From Aliivibrio wodanis (GTDB lineage Bacteria > Pseudomonadota > Gammaproteobacteria > Enterobacterales > Vibrionaceae), in the NCBI GenBank assembly GCA_000953695.1, contig LN554847.1, forward strand, positions 437,801 to 501,800: DNA of 64,000 nt. The letters run 5' to 3'. Under the pieces are notes generated by a model. The model did no database searches and was not told where the DNA came from. It saw only the letters and a program-made list of their open reading frames with translations. Of the stretch, positions 26,977 through 37,355 are shown in pieces. How positions within the stretch are numbered: position 1 is the first letter of the stretch; every line of letters begins with the position of its first letter. The translations under genes were made by a program, and so were the position numbers.

Positions 26977-28271
26977 ATGAAACTTTTTAAACCAACAATG
27001 ATTGCTTTTTCCATTGCGATAACACTTTCAGGTTGTAACGACGAAACCATTAATAACTATTACCCTGAAACTCCAGGGGTTGAAGTTCCTGATGTGGAGC
27101 ACCCTCAAGATGGTGCTGATATTGTCGTTGACCAATCACTACTGAAGTTTGTAAATCCAATGATTGGTACCGCAGCAAGTGGCCATACTTTTGCTGGTGC
27201 GGTGGTTCCTTCTGGTATGGTTCAATTATCACCAGATACGTTTAAAGGCACAAACCAAGATACAGAAGCGGGACAAAACCCATGGCATTCCGCTTCTGGT
27301 TATTGGGATGCAAGTGACTATGAAAAAGGTGATATTTTTGATACCGATTTAAATATCTACGGTTTCTCGCATACCCATTTATCAGGAACAGGAGCGACAG
27401 ATTTAGGAGATATTCTCGTTCTGCCTTATTCAAATGATGCAGACAGTGAAAATAATACCTTTGATAAGAAAAATGAACAAGCTACAGCAGGTTATTACTC
27501 AGTCACATTGAATGAAGGTGCAATTAAAGCCGAGCTAACAGCAACAACGCGAGTGGGCATCCATCGTTATACTTTTGCGGAAGGTGCAGACCGTAAAGTT
27601 AAGATTGACCTTGCTCATACATTGGCGGCTAATAACGGTGAATCATTACAAAACCGTGTCGAGTTAGTTGATGAGTATACGCTTCGTGGTCGTCGCAAAT
27701 CAACGGGTTGGTTCCAAGGGCAAGAAATTTTCTTTTACGCTAAGTTTAGTCAGCCTGTGACTAGTGCCATGATTGCTCGTGATGGTGGTTCTGCTGCTTC
27801 AATGCAAATGGGTGCGGTATATGGATCTATTAATGTGCCGAATAAAGAGCAAATTACCTACCTAGATTTTGGTAAAGGCGAAACACCAATTGAAATGCGA
27901 GTTGGCTTGTCACCTGTGAGTTGGGAAGGAGCAGAAAAGAACTTAAAAGCTGAGGCTCCAACGTATGACTTTGAAAAAGTAAAATCTAACGCTGAACAAT
28001 TATGGGCGAAAGAGCTATCTACTATCAAAGTTGAAGGTGGTACAGACGATGAAAAAACTATTTTCTATACAGGGATTTATCACGCACTAATTGCCCCTGC
28101 TGAGTTTCAAGATGTTGATGGCACATACCGTGATATGTTAGGAGTAGAGCGTAAAGCTGATAACACGAAGAACTTCTCAATTTATTCAACGTGGGATAGC
28201 TTCCGTGCAGTTCACCCTTTGTTAACGATTATCAAGCCTCAACGTGCAACAGATTATGCGAATGCTAGATC
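26977..28271 (+). pseudogene. GH92 alpha-mannosidase lipoprotein, 5' part (interrupted by IS)
   Basis: The first 431 codons of a glycoside hydrolase family 92 exo-alpha-mannosidase, a calcium-dependent inverting enzyme that trims mannose from N-glycans or mannans outside the cytoplasm. A lipoprotein signal is clear (lipobox LSGC, Cys20). Landmarks: VNPMIGTAASGHTFAGAVVPSGMVQLSPDT (quoted in part: PMIGTAASGHTF), YGFSHTHLSGTGATDLGD near residue 128, and IYSTWDSFRAVHPLL near residue 405. An IS30-family element cuts the frame after base 28271. Removing the IS and one 4-bp duplication restores a single frame of 814 residues, a normal GH92 length. The ATG follows AAGGATGAATTC. Confidence 0.9.
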
Positions 28272-29221
28272 GTAACAATAACCGACACACGCTTACCGCT
28301 TAAAAACTCACTCGGACTCAGAAAATTTAATGCCTTTCTAGGTCTCGAATTAATCAAAAACTCTGCCTGTTTAACCTCTTTTGCAGCAAGTTCTCCAATG
28401 GCCATTCCCTTTGGGAAAAAACGCCTTAGTAAACCATTGGTATTTTCATTCAAACCTCGTTGCCAGGAATGGTAAGGTTTAGCAAAATAAATGTCACAGT
28501 TCAGATGCTTAGCTATCTTAGCATGACCCGCAAACTCTCCGCCATTATCAAATGTGATTGTTTTGCAAAGTTCTTTAAAGGGCTTCATCATGCGATTTAT
28601 CCCACGAGTGACTGCTTTTTTAGACTTGCTACGTACTTTGCAAGTAACTAATAGCTTAGATACTCGCTCTACCATAGTGACTAAATACCCATCTTGACCA
28701 TAAACAGTATCACCTTCCCAGTGGCCAATTTCTGAGTTATCGTCAACAATAGCAGGCCGGAGAGAGATATCAGCGCGGTTGGGAATTAGTCTTGCTCCAG
28801 CTTCTACACCTTTACGCTGTTTGTATTTTTTACCTTTTCGAGCAAGCATTCTTTGCCAATGCTCTCTTTTAACTACATTGTAAATAGTACTGCAACATAT
28901 TGTATTTTCTATTTTTTCTTTATGCATTCGTCCAGATATTTGCTCTGGGCTCCAACCAAGTTGTAGGTATATTTGAATTATTTTCTTATTCTTTTGGCCA
29001 CACTTTGTGTGCTTAATTGAAAGTGTTCTTTTTTGAAAAGCATGTTTATGCGCTTGCTCGGCAGAATAACTTCCAACAGGACAGCGTCGTAATTCCCTTG
29101 AAATGGAGCCATTGCTCCGTTTTAATTTTTGTCCTATTTCCCGAGCAGAAATACTATGTGTATTCCAAGCTTCAATCTGGTATCTTTCACTTAGTGTCAG
29201 TTGCTTATATTGGTGTCCCAT
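28265..29221 (-). CDS. IS30-family transposase
   Basis: A 318-residue DDE transposase. The N-terminal helix-turn-helix has the IS30 signature LTLSERYQIEAW and SAREIGQKLKRSNGSISREL. The catalytic core shows IGHWEGDTVYG (first Asp), TITFDNGGEFAGH (second Asp) and LNENTNGLLRRFFPKG (Glu). Length is normal for the family, and the frame is intact, so it may be active. The stop codon TAG lies outside the element, in the GH92 target sequence: the last two codons of the frame run across the left IS end. Confidence 0.93.
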   Translation of the reverse strand: MGHQYKQLTLSERYQIEAWNTHSISAREIGQKLKRSNGSISRELRRCPVGSYSAEQAHKHAFQKRTLSIKHTKCGQKNKKIIQIYLQLGWSPEQISGRMHKEKIENTICCSTIYNVVKREHWQRMLARKGKKYKQRKGVEAGARLIPNRADISLRPAIVDDNSEIGHWEGDTVYGQDGYLVTMVERVSKLLVTCKVRSKSKKAVTRGINRMMKPFKELCKTITFDNGGEFAGHAKIAKHLNCDIYFAKPYHSWQRGLNENTNGLLRRFFPKGMAIGELAAKEVKQAEFLINSRPRKALNFLSPSEFLSGKRVSVIVTI

Positions 29222-29309
29222 GTGGTTACCTTAGTTGATTGTGTGAGAGCTTGAAGCTTATAGGCAACTGACTCTCTAATCTATACCAAAGTGTGTCGGT
29301 TATTCTTGG
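28272..29309 (-). mobile_element. IS30-family insertion sequence
   Basis: A 1038-base element with inverted ends (left GTAACAATAACCGACACAC; right, read inward, CCAAGAATAACCGACACAC) and one DDE transposase gene on the minus strand. GATC occurs on both sides (28268-28271 and 29310-29313), the expected target duplication; the exact outer 2-3 bases are uncertain because the extreme ends do not match. It disrupts the GH92 gene. Confidence 0.87.
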
Positions 29310-30463
29310 GATCTAGGAATGACTTACTGCGTAAATCTGATGAGTTTGGTTTACTTCCAAAATGGGAGGGCGGAGGTAAAGAAACAGGTACAATGATTGG
29401 TTATCCATCGACAGCAATTGTTGGAGATGCGGTAGTTAAAGGGCTAGAAGTCGATGCTAAACATGCACTCGAAGCCGCGAAAAAATCAGCATATTATCGA
29501 CCTTATGACTTCCCTCAAATTCCAGACCATACTTTACAAGCGGTAATGGCAGGACAGCTGAGTTATCATGAAAAAGAGCAATGTGTGCGTTTCCCTAATT
29601 GGAATTCAGTTTCTTACTCGCTAGAATTTTCTTACTACGATTGGACGATTGGTGAAATCGCGAAAGTGGCAGGTGATATGGGGGCGTATGCTGAATTTAA
29701 CGAGCGTTCATATTATTCACTGAATCATTGGGATAAGGAAACTGGTTTCTTTGTACCAACAATTCAAGAAAACGGTGATAATTGTGCTCTAAAATATGCA
29801 GAAGGAGAGTTTGACCCGTATAAAGCAGATGCTTACTATTTCACAGAAGGTAATGCATGGCAGTGGCAATGGTCGTTTATGCAAGACATGGATAAACTCA
29901 CTGAAATTATGGGCGGCACGGCAGGACTTAATCAAAAGCTGAATAACCTATTTGCGGCTAACTCTAATGAAGGTGATCAACACCAAGATATGACTGGCTA
30001 CATTGGTCAGTATATTCATGGTAATGAGCCATCTCATCACGTTATTTACCTGTATAATCGTACTGAAGAGTCTTTTAAGGTACAAGAGTATTTAGATAAG
30101 GTATACAAAGAGTTCTATAAAAACCGTGCAGATGGCATCATAGGTAATGAAGATGTGGGGCAAATGTCGGCGTGGTATATCATGTCAGCAATGGGTTTTT
30201 ATCAAGTAACCCCGACAGATCCAACTTATACTATTGGTCGTCCAATCTTTGATAAAGTGGTGATGAACATTGGTAAAGGTGAGTTTACGGTAACGGCTGA
30301 AAATAATAGTTCAGAAAATATGTACGTTGAGTCAGTGACTATCAATGGAAAACCGTTAAATATGTTTAATACCTTTGAGCATGAAGAAATTAAAGCGAGT
30401 GGCAAATTACACTTTGTAATGACTGGTGATAAATCAAAAGCAATGAAAGCCAATATTAAATAA
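29310..30463 (+). pseudogene. GH92 alpha-mannosidase, 3' part (interrupted by IS)
   Basis: The last about 383 codons of the same GH92 gene, resuming in frame at RNDLLRKSDEFGLLPKWEGG. Landmarks: KETGTMIGYPSTAIVGDA, YYFTEGNAWQWQWSFMQD, GNEPSHHVIYLYN, and IGNEDVGQMSAWYIMSAMGF, which contains the Glu regarded as general acid in GH92 enzymes. No other frame damage is visible, so loss of function rests on the IS alone. This part has no start or signal peptide and should not give an exported enzyme. Confidence 0.9.
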
Positions 30464-30485
30464 ATATAAGATACCTTCCTAATAC

Positions 30486-30518
30486 AAAGCCTCTTAATCC
30501 CCCTAAGAGGCTTTTTTT
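30486..30518 (+). terminator. Rho-independent terminator after the GH92 gene
   Basis: Perfect 11-bp stem AAAGCCTCTTA / TAAGAGGCTTT (30486-30496 with 30504-30514), 7-base loop, then a run of T. Confidence 0.93.
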
Positions 30519-30637
30519 ATTTATTATGAATAGAATTTGTGTGTAAATTAAGGTTTGTAGAAACAATTTAAGAGCATAAAATCAGATCCAGTTTTTATGT
30601 ATCCATTTGTATTCTTTTTAACAGTAAGGGCAAGAAA

Positions 30638-31903
30638 TTGATAGAAGACCATCTTCGTAACTATATAGTGAGTAAATTAAGTACGCTTGGCATTAATACC
30701 GATCCCTATGGTGCAGAGCTTACGGTGGTATTTATTATAGCTGTTATTGGTGTGGCAATTATCTGTGATCTTGTGACTCGTCATATTATTGCTCGAACCA
30801 TCAGAAATCTTCTACATCGAACCAACCAAACTCTTGGAGAAGCTTTCGCAACGTATAAAGTTCTTGAAAAGTTGACCCTTCTTGTACCTATTATGGTGCT
30901 GAATTTACTGATACCACTTGCACTTGAAAATTACTCTGTTGTTTCAAGCGTTGTTGATAAGGTGCTAAGTATTTCAATTTTGGTTATCTTTATTTGGATG
31001 TTATTTTCATTACTTGATGCCTTAAATGATGTGGCAACGGTTAGAGGGATCACTCGCCGAATGCCAATAAAGAGCTTTGTTCAACTAATTAAGCTTTTCA
31101 CCTTCTTTGTCGGTGTTTTGGTATCAATGTCAATTTTAGCCAATGAGTCCCCAGTTATTTTCTTAAGTGGGTTAGGGGTGGCAACCGGGTTTGTTATGTT
31201 GGTATTTAAAGACACTATTTTGGGTTTTGTTGCCGGTATTCAGCTATCCGCTAACCGTATGATCAGCTTGAATGATTGGATTGAAATGGATACGTTTAAA
31301 GCAAATGGCACAGTAGAAGAGATCTCATTAACAACAGTAAAAGTCCGAAATTTTGATAATACTCTTAGTATGATCCCCGCATATGCCTTAGTTCAAAATG
31401 CCTTTGTTAACTGGCAAGGAATGTCTGATTCTGGTGGTCGACGTATTAAACGTTCGGTGAACATTGATGTTAATTCGATCCGCTTTATGACAGATGAAGA
31501 GATCGAGTCACTAAAAGACATTCGAATTCTTAGAGAGTACCTGTTTGAAAAAACAAAAGAGATAAAAACATTTAATGATGAATTGGATGATATTCCTCAT
31601 TTAGGAAACACTCGACAAATGACTAACGTGGGTATTTTCCGTGCTTATTTAGCCGCTTACTTACGCACCAATAAAGATATTCACTCTTATATGATGTTTA
31701 TGGTGCGTCAGCTAGAACCAACCCCAGAGGGTTTACCATTACAAATCTATGCGTTTACCAATAATACAGATTGGGTATTCTACGAAGGGGTACAAGCCGA
31801 CATCTTTGATCATATTTACTCCATCATGCCATTATTTGATTTACGCCCTTACCAAGCGTTAAGTGGTCACGATGTTGCAATGATTGGTAAATCGAAGGGG
31901 TAG
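30638..31903 (+). CDS. ybdG: MscS-family mechanosensitive channel, YbdG/MscM type
   Basis: A 421-residue inner-membrane channel of the small-conductance mechanosensitive family, involved in response to osmotic downshock. It has about five hydrophobic segments, then the MscS pore helix and beta domain: IFLSGLGVATGFVMLVFKDT, GFVAGIQLSANRMISLNDWIEM (cited in part), TTVKVRNFDNTLSMIPAY, and the YbdG-specific SGGRRIKRSVNIDVNSIRF and YAFTNNTDWVFYE. These match E. coli YbdG along its length. The start is TTG at 30638 after AAGGGCAAGAAA. The gene ends 4 bases before the leftmost island att repeat, so it marks the chromosome-island border. Confidence 0.9.
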   Translation: MIEDHLRNYIVSKLSTLGINTDPYGAELTVVFIIAVIGVAIICDLVTRHIIARTIRNLLHRTNQTLGEAFATYKVLEKLTLLVPIMVLNLLIPLALENYSVVSSVVDKVLSISILVIFIWMLFSLLDALNDVATVRGITRRMPIKSFVQLIKLFTFFVGVLVSMSILANESPVIFLSGLGVATGFVMLVFKDTILGFVAGIQLSANRMISLNDWIEMDTFKANGTVEEISLTTVKVRNFDNTLSMIPAYALVQNAFVNWQGMSDSGGRRIKRSVNIDVNSIRFMTDEEIESLKDIRILREYLFEKTKEIKTFNDELDDIPHLGNTRQMTNVGIFRAYLAAYLRTNKDIHSYMMFMVRQLEPTPEGLPLQIYAFTNNTDWVFYEGVQADIFDHIYSIMPLFDLRPYQALSGHDVAMIGKSKG

Positions 31904-31906
31904 AGT

Positions 31907-31948
31907 GTGGCGGAGGGATAGGGATTTGAATGCTACACCTATCAACTA
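31907..31948. repeat. Outer island attachment repeat (tRNA-Ser 3'-end copy A)
   Basis: The first 23 bases copy the tRNA-Ser(TGA) 3' end with one C/T change. All 42 bases match 42529-42570 with that one difference. It marks the left junction of the composite island, just past ybdG. The sequence from here to hsdR (32152) is non-coding and AT-rich. Confidence 0.88.
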
Positions 31949-32151
31949 ACAAATCTAACTCACTTTTGGTGTGTTGATTACGAGTGATATCAGAGCAACA
32001 AAGAGAGATCATATATAAGTTAAATTTATTACTGATTGTAATCAATATTGTCCTCTTACTTATTAATTTTATTGATTATTCCACATTTTTCGTTAGCTAC
32101 TTATGATAAAGTCGCCACGTAGTTCAGTTTATAGCTAGGTTGAGGGAAATC

Positions 32152-34599
32152 ATGTCATCGGGTTCAATAAATAAAAAAAATCTAACCGAAACAGACATCA
32201 TTACAAAATTCATCATGCCATCCATCAAAAGTGCTGGGTGGGATGACATGAGTCAGATACGTCAAGAAGTGGCCCTGCGAGATGGTAAAGTTATCGTTCG
32301 TGGTCAAGTGGGTATGCGTAAAACGGTAAAAAAAGCCGATATCGTGCTTTATCATAAACCAAGCATGCCGTTAGCCGTCGTAGAGGCAAAAGCCAATAAA
32401 CACCAAGTGGGTAAAGGAATTCAACAGGGGCTAGATTACGCTCGCTTATTGGATATACCGTTTATTTTCTCGTCTAATGGTGATGGTTATATTTTTCATG
32501 ATAAAACCAAACTGGGCACTTCTGAAGACAATCAGTTAGAAAGCCAAATTCGATTAGAAGATTTCCCAAGCCCAGATGAGTTATGGAAAAAATTCTGTAT
32601 CTGGAAAGGTTATACTGAAGCTCAACTGCCAATTATTACGCAAGATTATTATGATGATGGCAGTGGCAAATCTCCTCGTTACTATCAATTACAAGCTATT
32701 AATAAAACGGTAGAAGCCATTTCTGCTGGCAAAAATCGTGCGTTATTAGTGATGGCGACAGGTACGGGTAAAACGTATACCGCCTTTCAAATTATTTGGC
32801 GTTTATGGAAAGCAAAAGCGAAAAAGCGCATTCTTTTCTTGGCAGACCGAAACATATTAGTAGACCAAACTCGTCTTAATGATTTTCAACCTTTTGATAC
32901 GGCGATGACTAAGATTACTGGTCGAACGGTTGATCCCTCTTTTGAAATTCATTTGGCACTTTATCAAGCATTAACAGGGCCAGAAGAAAGTCAAAAAGCT
33001 TATAAACAAGTCGATCCTAACTTCTTTGATTTAATCATCATTGACGAATGTCACCGTGGTAGTGCAGCAGAAAACAGTGCATGGCGTGAAATTTTAGAAT
33101 ACTTTAAATCAGCAGCACAGGTTGGTTTAACCGCAACCCCTAAAGAAACCGATGAAGTCTCCAATTCCGATTACTTTGGAGATCCAGTCTATACCTACTC
33201 ATTAAAAGAGGGGATAGAAGATGGATTTTTAGCGCCGTACAAAGTTGTTCGTGTAGATTTAGACGTTGATTTACAGGGTTGGCGACCAACCAAAGACCAA
33301 ACGGATAATAACGGTGAGTTGATTCAAGACCGTATTTATAACCAAAAAGATTTTGATCGCACAATGGTGATTGATGAGCGCACCGAGCTTGTCGCTAAAA
33401 CCATTACAGACTATTTAAAGCGTACAGACCCAATGTCGAAAACCATCGTGTTTTGTAACGATATTGACCATGCAGAGCGTATGCGTAGAGCCATTGCCAA
33501 CCTTAATCCTGAGCAAATGGCAAAAAATGACAAATATGTAATGAAGATCACGGGGGATGATGAGCTAGGAAAAGGGCAGCTAGATAACTTTATTAACCCT
33601 AAAAAAGCCTACCCAGTGATAGCGACAACCTCAGAGTTAATGACAACAGGCGTTGATGCGAAGACCTGTAAATTGGTTGTGCTTGATCAAAACATTAAAT
33701 CCATGACCAAGTTTAAGCAAATTATTGGTCGTGGAACTCGTATTGATGACCGCTACGGTAAGCTGTGGTTCACCATTCTTGATTTTAAAAAAGCGACAGA
33801 GTTATTTGCAGATGAACGCTTTGATGGAACTCCTGAGAAGGTGATTAAAACCACGCCTGAAATCATTGAAGATGAAACCGTTGATTTAGAAGAAATGGAA
33901 ACAGAAGCAAGCACGGAAGAATCAGGTGAGATTTCTGGTGCTGAATCAGAAGAACAAACGGGTGAGATAAATGATCCAACAGGCATTTATGAGCCAAAAG
34001 GCGATGGTGAGTGGGAAGACGAAACACCAAAAATGGTGAAGTACCACGTATCTGGTGTGAGTGTCAGTAAGATTGCAGAGCGTGTTCAATATTATGATAG
34101 TGACGGTAAATTAGTCACAGAATCATTCAAAGATTACACTCGTAAAACCATGCATAAGCAATTTAGTTCATTAGATGCGTTTGTAAAACGTTGGAATGAG
34201 GCCGACCGTAAAGAAGCGGTGATTAAAGAGCTAGAATTAGCGGGTATTATTTGGTCTGCGCTAGAAGATGAAGTAGGCAAAGAGATGGACCCGTTTGATC
34301 TTATTTGCCATGTGGTTTACGACCAGCCACCACTTACACGTAAAGAACGTGTTGAGAATGTAAAGAAGCGCAATTACTTCACTAAATACTCAGAGACTGC
34401 ACAACAAGTATTAGGCAATTTATTAGTTAAATATGCCGATGAAGGCGTACAAGAAATTGAAAATATCCAAGTGCTTAAAGTAAAACCATTTGATGAAATG
34501 GGTAGACCTCTTGAGATCATCAAAAAAGGATTTGGTGATAAAAATGGTTACTTACAAGCGGTAAGTGAATTAGAACAAGAGATTTACCAATCCGCCTAA
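32152..34599 (+). CDS. hsdR: Type I restriction enzyme, R subunit
   Basis: The 815-residue motor and nuclease subunit of a type I restriction-modification system. Order: N-terminal PD-(D/E)xK nuclease ([11 protein letters not shown]; catalytic EAK about residue 79), SF2 helicase with Walker A ATGTGKT (about 202) and DECH box in [11 protein letters not shown] (about 298), motif [12 protein letters not shown], motif [11 protein letters not shown], a very acidic linker (about 575-625), and a C-terminal assembly domain. Length and layout resemble type IB enzymes such as EcoAI/EcoEI. I choose ATG 32152 (GAGGG six bases upstream) over TTG 32140. First gene of the outer-island cargo. Confidence 0.93.
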   Translation: MSSGSINKKNLTETDIITKFIMPSIKSAGWDDMSQIRQEVALRDGKVIVRGQVGMRKTVKKADIVLYHKPSMPLAVVEAKANKHQVGKGIQQGLDYARLLDIPFIFSSNGDGYIFHDKTKLGTSEDNQLESQIRLEDFPSPDELWKKFCIWKGYTEAQLPIITQDYYDDGSGKSPRYYQLQAINKTVEAISAGKNRALLVMATGTGKTYTAFQIIWRLWKAKAKKRILFLADRNILVDQTRLNDFQPFDTAMTKITGRTVDPSFEIHLALYQALTGPEESQKAYKQVDPNFFDLIIIDECHRGSAAENSAWREILEYFKSAAQVGLTATPKETDEVSNSDYFGDPVYTYSLKEGIEDGFLAPYKVVRVDLDVDLQGWRPTKDQTDNNGELIQDRIYNQKDFDRTMVIDERTELVAKTITDYLKRTDPMSKTIVFCNDIDHAERMRRAIANLNPEQMAKNDKYVMKITGDDELGKGQLDNFINPKKAYPVIATTSELMTTGVDAKTCKLVVLDQNIKSMTKFKQIIGRGTRIDDRYGKLWFTILDFKKATELFADERFDGTPEKVIKTTPEIIEDETVDLEEMETEASTEESGEISGAESEEQTGEINDPTGIYEPKGDGEWEDETPKMVKYHVSGVSVSKIAERVQYYDSDGKLVTESFKDYTRKTMHKQFSSLDAFVKRWNEADRKEAVIKELELAGIIWSALEDEVGKEMDPFDLICHVVYDQPPLTRKERVENVKKRNYFTKYSETAQQVLGNLLVKYADEGVQEIENIQVLKVKPFDEMGRPLEIIKKGFGDKNGYLQAVSELEQEIYQSA

Positions 34600-34667
34600 T
34601 CTAACTCGCAATATTAGAGCCTGTGGTTGACTAGAGCGTTATTTTCTATAATACTAAACCCAATAGT

Positions 34668-34724
34668 GCCCAGTCCCCTGTCTTTGAAGTTACTTAAGAA
34701 ATAACTTTGGAGTCAAGGCTGGGC
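34668..34724. other. Possible hairpin between hsdR and the Abi gene
   Basis: GCCCAG (34668-34673) pairs with CTGGGC (34719-34724), with partial inner pairing around TTACTTAAGAAATAA. It may end or slow the hsdR transcript. No T-tract. Confidence 0.35.
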
Positions 34725-34775
34725 GTTCTCGTTTATGGACACTAAGAAATGTAAGCCTAGGAACTAAGGATGGTT

Positions 34776-35768
34776 ATGGCACTTATCCCACCAAAAGAAT
34801 TCAAACACTATGAAGAACTGGTTGATATTTTATCTCAACGAGGAATGCATATTGAAGATGGCGAACGAGCGAAGCGAAAATTAGCTCAAGTTGGTTATTA
34901 TCGATTAAGTGGCTTTTGGTATCCTGCAAGAGTTATAGAGCGAGATGAACATGGGACTGCGATTGAATGCCCTCATTTAAAGCATCCTAAACGTCTTAAT
35001 GAATTTTTACCAAATACAAATTTTAATGATGTTTGTAATCTCTATTTGCTTGATAAAAAACTTCGTATTGCTATGTTAGATGGGTTAGAACGCATCGAAA
35101 TCTATGTTCGTAGTGTGATTGCTCATGAACTAGGAAGAGGAAAAACGAAGGAAGCAGGGACAGGTAAAGAGATCCCAGAGCCACTAGCGTGGAAAGATCC
35201 TGACTATATCAACGGAAAGTTCTTAAAAAAGCGTGGTCATAAACCTAGTTTATGGGAAGAGTGGCAAAATAAGCATGGAAAACTTATTGAACGAAGTCAT
35301 GAAGATTGTATTGTTTGGCATAAGCGTAATGATAGAGAAATGCCTTTTTGGGTAGTGATTGAGGCTTGGGACTTCGGCACCATGTCTAAGTATTACGGTA
35401 TGCTTAATAATAAATATCGCCAGCGCATTTGTTCTCGTCTAGGGATCACTGATAAGAAAGAGACGAATGTTTTACAATCTTGGCTGATGGAAATGAATAT
35501 TCTCCGTAACCGATGCGCTCACCATACTCGAATTTGGAATCAACCATCTTCAAAAATTCTGGCTTTACCTTCTCATGAAATGTTTGATGATATTAAAGGT
35601 AATCACAATACGCTTACTCGCTTATATGGCGTAATTAGAGCAATGTGGTTTTTGATTGAACAAATAGGCCCAAGCTCATGTTGGTTGAAAGAGGTGGAAT
35701 TGCTAATTGCTGAATTTCCAACAATACCTGGTTGTCATCCGTCATCAATGGGATTGCTTTCGAAATAA
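34776..35768 (+). CDS. Abi_2 (AbiD/AbiF-like) abortive-infection protein
   Basis: A 330-residue protein of the Abi_2 family, known from lactococcal AbiD/AbiF phage-abortive systems and related to HEPN ribonucleases. Landmarks: the N-terminal HYEELVDILSQRGM, KRKLAQVGYYRLSGFWYPAR, LDKKLRIAMLDGLERIEIYVRS (cited in part), MPFWVVIEAWDFGTMS, and the HEPN-like catalytic signature RNRCAHHTRIWN near residue 244 (R-x4-H type). HEPN nucleases often cut tRNA when triggered by phage. It lies between hsdR and hsdM, a usual place for anti-phage inserts that may sense failure of restriction. ATG 34776 has AAGG six bases upstream; ATG 34770 is less likely. Confidence 0.85.
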   Translation: MALIPPKEFKHYEELVDILSQRGMHIEDGERAKRKLAQVGYYRLSGFWYPARVIERDEHGTAIECPHLKHPKRLNEFLPNTNFNDVCNLYLLDKKLRIAMLDGLERIEIYVRSVIAHELGRGKTKEAGTGKEIPEPLAWKDPDYINGKFLKKRGHKPSLWEEWQNKHGKLIERSHEDCIVWHKRNDREMPFWVVIEAWDFGTMSKYYGMLNNKYRQRICSRLGITDKKETNVLQSWLMEMNILRNRCAHHTRIWNQPSSKILALPSHEMFDDIKGNHNTLTRLYGVIRAMWFLIEQIGPSSCWLKEVELLIAEFPTIPGCHPSSMGLLSK

Positions 35769-35858
35769 ATTCCCTTAAAAAGACAGATGCGACTAATTCT
35801 AACTGCTGAATTGCGTTATAATCTTCTACAATTTTCAGTTAGTTATAAGTAGAAAACT

Positions 35859-37355
35859 ATGTCAATCAGTTCAGTTATTAAATCCATTCAAGACATTATG
35901 CGTAAAGATGCAGGTATCGATGGCGATGCACAGCGTCTTGGTCAAATGTCATGGTTACTTTTCTTAAAAGTGTTTGATGCACAAGAAGAAGAGCTAGAGT
36001 TAGAAATGGATGACTACCGTGAGCCAATTCCAGAAGCTTTTTTATGGCGTAATTGGGCGCAAAATGCCGAAGGTATTACAGGTGATGAACTGCTTGAATT
36101 TGTTAATGATAAACTTTTCCCGCAACTGAAAAATCTAACAGCACCAATCAACCTTAACCCTCGTGGTTATGTAGTGAAATCCGCATTCAGTGATGCGTTT
36201 AACTACATGAAAAACGGTACGCTGCTGCGTCAAGTGATCAACAAGCTGAATGAAATTGATTTTACAGACTCAAACGAGCGCCATCTGTTTGGTGATATTT
36301 ACGAGCAAATCCTAAAAGATCTACAAAGCGCGGGTAACTCGGGCGAGTTCTACACCCCTCGTGCCATTACTAAATTTATTGTAAAAGTTGCTGATCCTAA
36401 ATTGGGTGAATCCATCATGGACCCAGCTTGTGGTACAGGTGGTTTCTTAGCGTGTTCGTTTGATCACGTAAAAGAGAACTACGTAAACACTTCAACCGAT
36501 CATGAAACGCTGCAAAAGCAAATTCACGGGGTAGAGAAAAAACAACTGCCGCACTTACTTTGTACCACCAACATGATGTTGCATGGCATTGAAGTACCAG
36601 TACAAATTAAACACGGTAATACGCTAAACAAGCCACTTTCAAGTTGGGATGACGAAATTGACGTTATCGTAACTAACCCTCCGTTCGGTGGCACAGAAGA
36701 AGATGGGATTGAAAAGAACTTCCCATCAGAAATGCAAACCCGTGAAACGGCGGATCTGTTCTTACAACTTATCATTGAAGTGCTCGCTGCGCCTGTAAAT
36801 GGCAAACAAGGTGGCCGAGCTGCGGTAGTTCTGCCTGATGGCACATTATTTGGTGAAGGCGTAAAAACCAAAATCAAAAAAATGCTAACCGAAGAGTGTA
36901 ACCTTCACACCATCGTGCGTTTACCTAATGGGGTATTTAACCCATACACAGGCATTAAAACCAATATTCTGTTTTTCACTAAAGGCACACCAACCAAGGA
37001 TGTGTGGTTCTACGAGCATCCGTACCCAGCAGGCGTGACAAACTACAGCAAAACCAAACCAATGAAGTTTGAAGAGTTCCAAACCGAGCTAGATTGGTGG
37101 GGCAATGAAGCTGATGGGTTTGCAAGCCGTGTTGAGAACAACCAAGCGTGGAAAGTATCAATTGATACCATCATTGAGCGTAACTTTAACCTAGATATTA
37201 AAAACCCATATCAGGGTGAAGTTGTAAGCCATGATCCAGAAGAGCTATTGGAAACTTACCAACAACAGCAACAAGAGATCACCGAGCTTCGTAATCAGCT
37301 TAAAGAGATTTTAAGTGCTGCATTGGCATCAAACACAACAGGCGAGGGTAAGTAA
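35859..37355 (+). CDS. hsdM: Type I restriction-modification, M subunit (N6-adenine methylase)
   Basis: The 498-residue methyltransferase subunit. The HsdM N-terminal helical domain (residues about 5-150) precedes the catalytic domain with the AdoMet motif I MDPACGTGGFL (about 187) and motif IV NPPF in VTNPPFGG (about 274), which defines N6-adenine methylases. It works with HsdS as M2S1 for methylation and with HsdR for cleavage. The hsdS start codon overlaps its stop (TAATG), giving tight coupling. A coiled-coil tail (ETYQQQQQEITELRNQLKEI) near the C-terminus fits contact with HsdS. Confidence 0.95.
   Translation: MSISSVIKSIQDIMRKDAGIDGDAQRLGQMSWLLFLKVFDAQEEELELEMDDYREPIPEAFLWRNWAQNAEGITGDELLEFVNDKLFPQLKNLTAPINLNPRGYVVKSAFSDAFNYMKNGTLLRQVINKLNEIDFTDSNERHLFGDIYEQILKDLQSAGNSGEFYTPRAITKFIVKVADPKLGESIMDPACGTGGFLACSFDHVKENYVNTSTDHETLQKQIHGVEKKQLPHLLCTTNMMLHGIEVPVQIKHGNTLNKPLSSWDDEIDVIVTNPPFGGTEEDGIEKNFPSEMQTRETADLFLQLIIEVLAAPVNGKQGGRAAVVLPDGTLFGEGVKTKIKKMLTEECNLHTIVRLPNGVFNPYTGIKTNILFFTKGTPTKDVWFYEHPYPAGVTNYSKTKPMKFEEFQTELDWWGNEADGFASRVENNQAWKVSIDTIIERNFNLDIKNPYQGEVVSHDPEELLETYQQQQQEITELRNQLKEILSAALASNTTGEGK

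Noticed and set aside
31907-31929. Possible second tRNA-Ser gene at repeat A (and at 42529)
   Set aside because: Only the 3' end of the tRNA is present; the anticodon arm, D arm and 5' acceptor strand are absent, so these are attachment-site copies.
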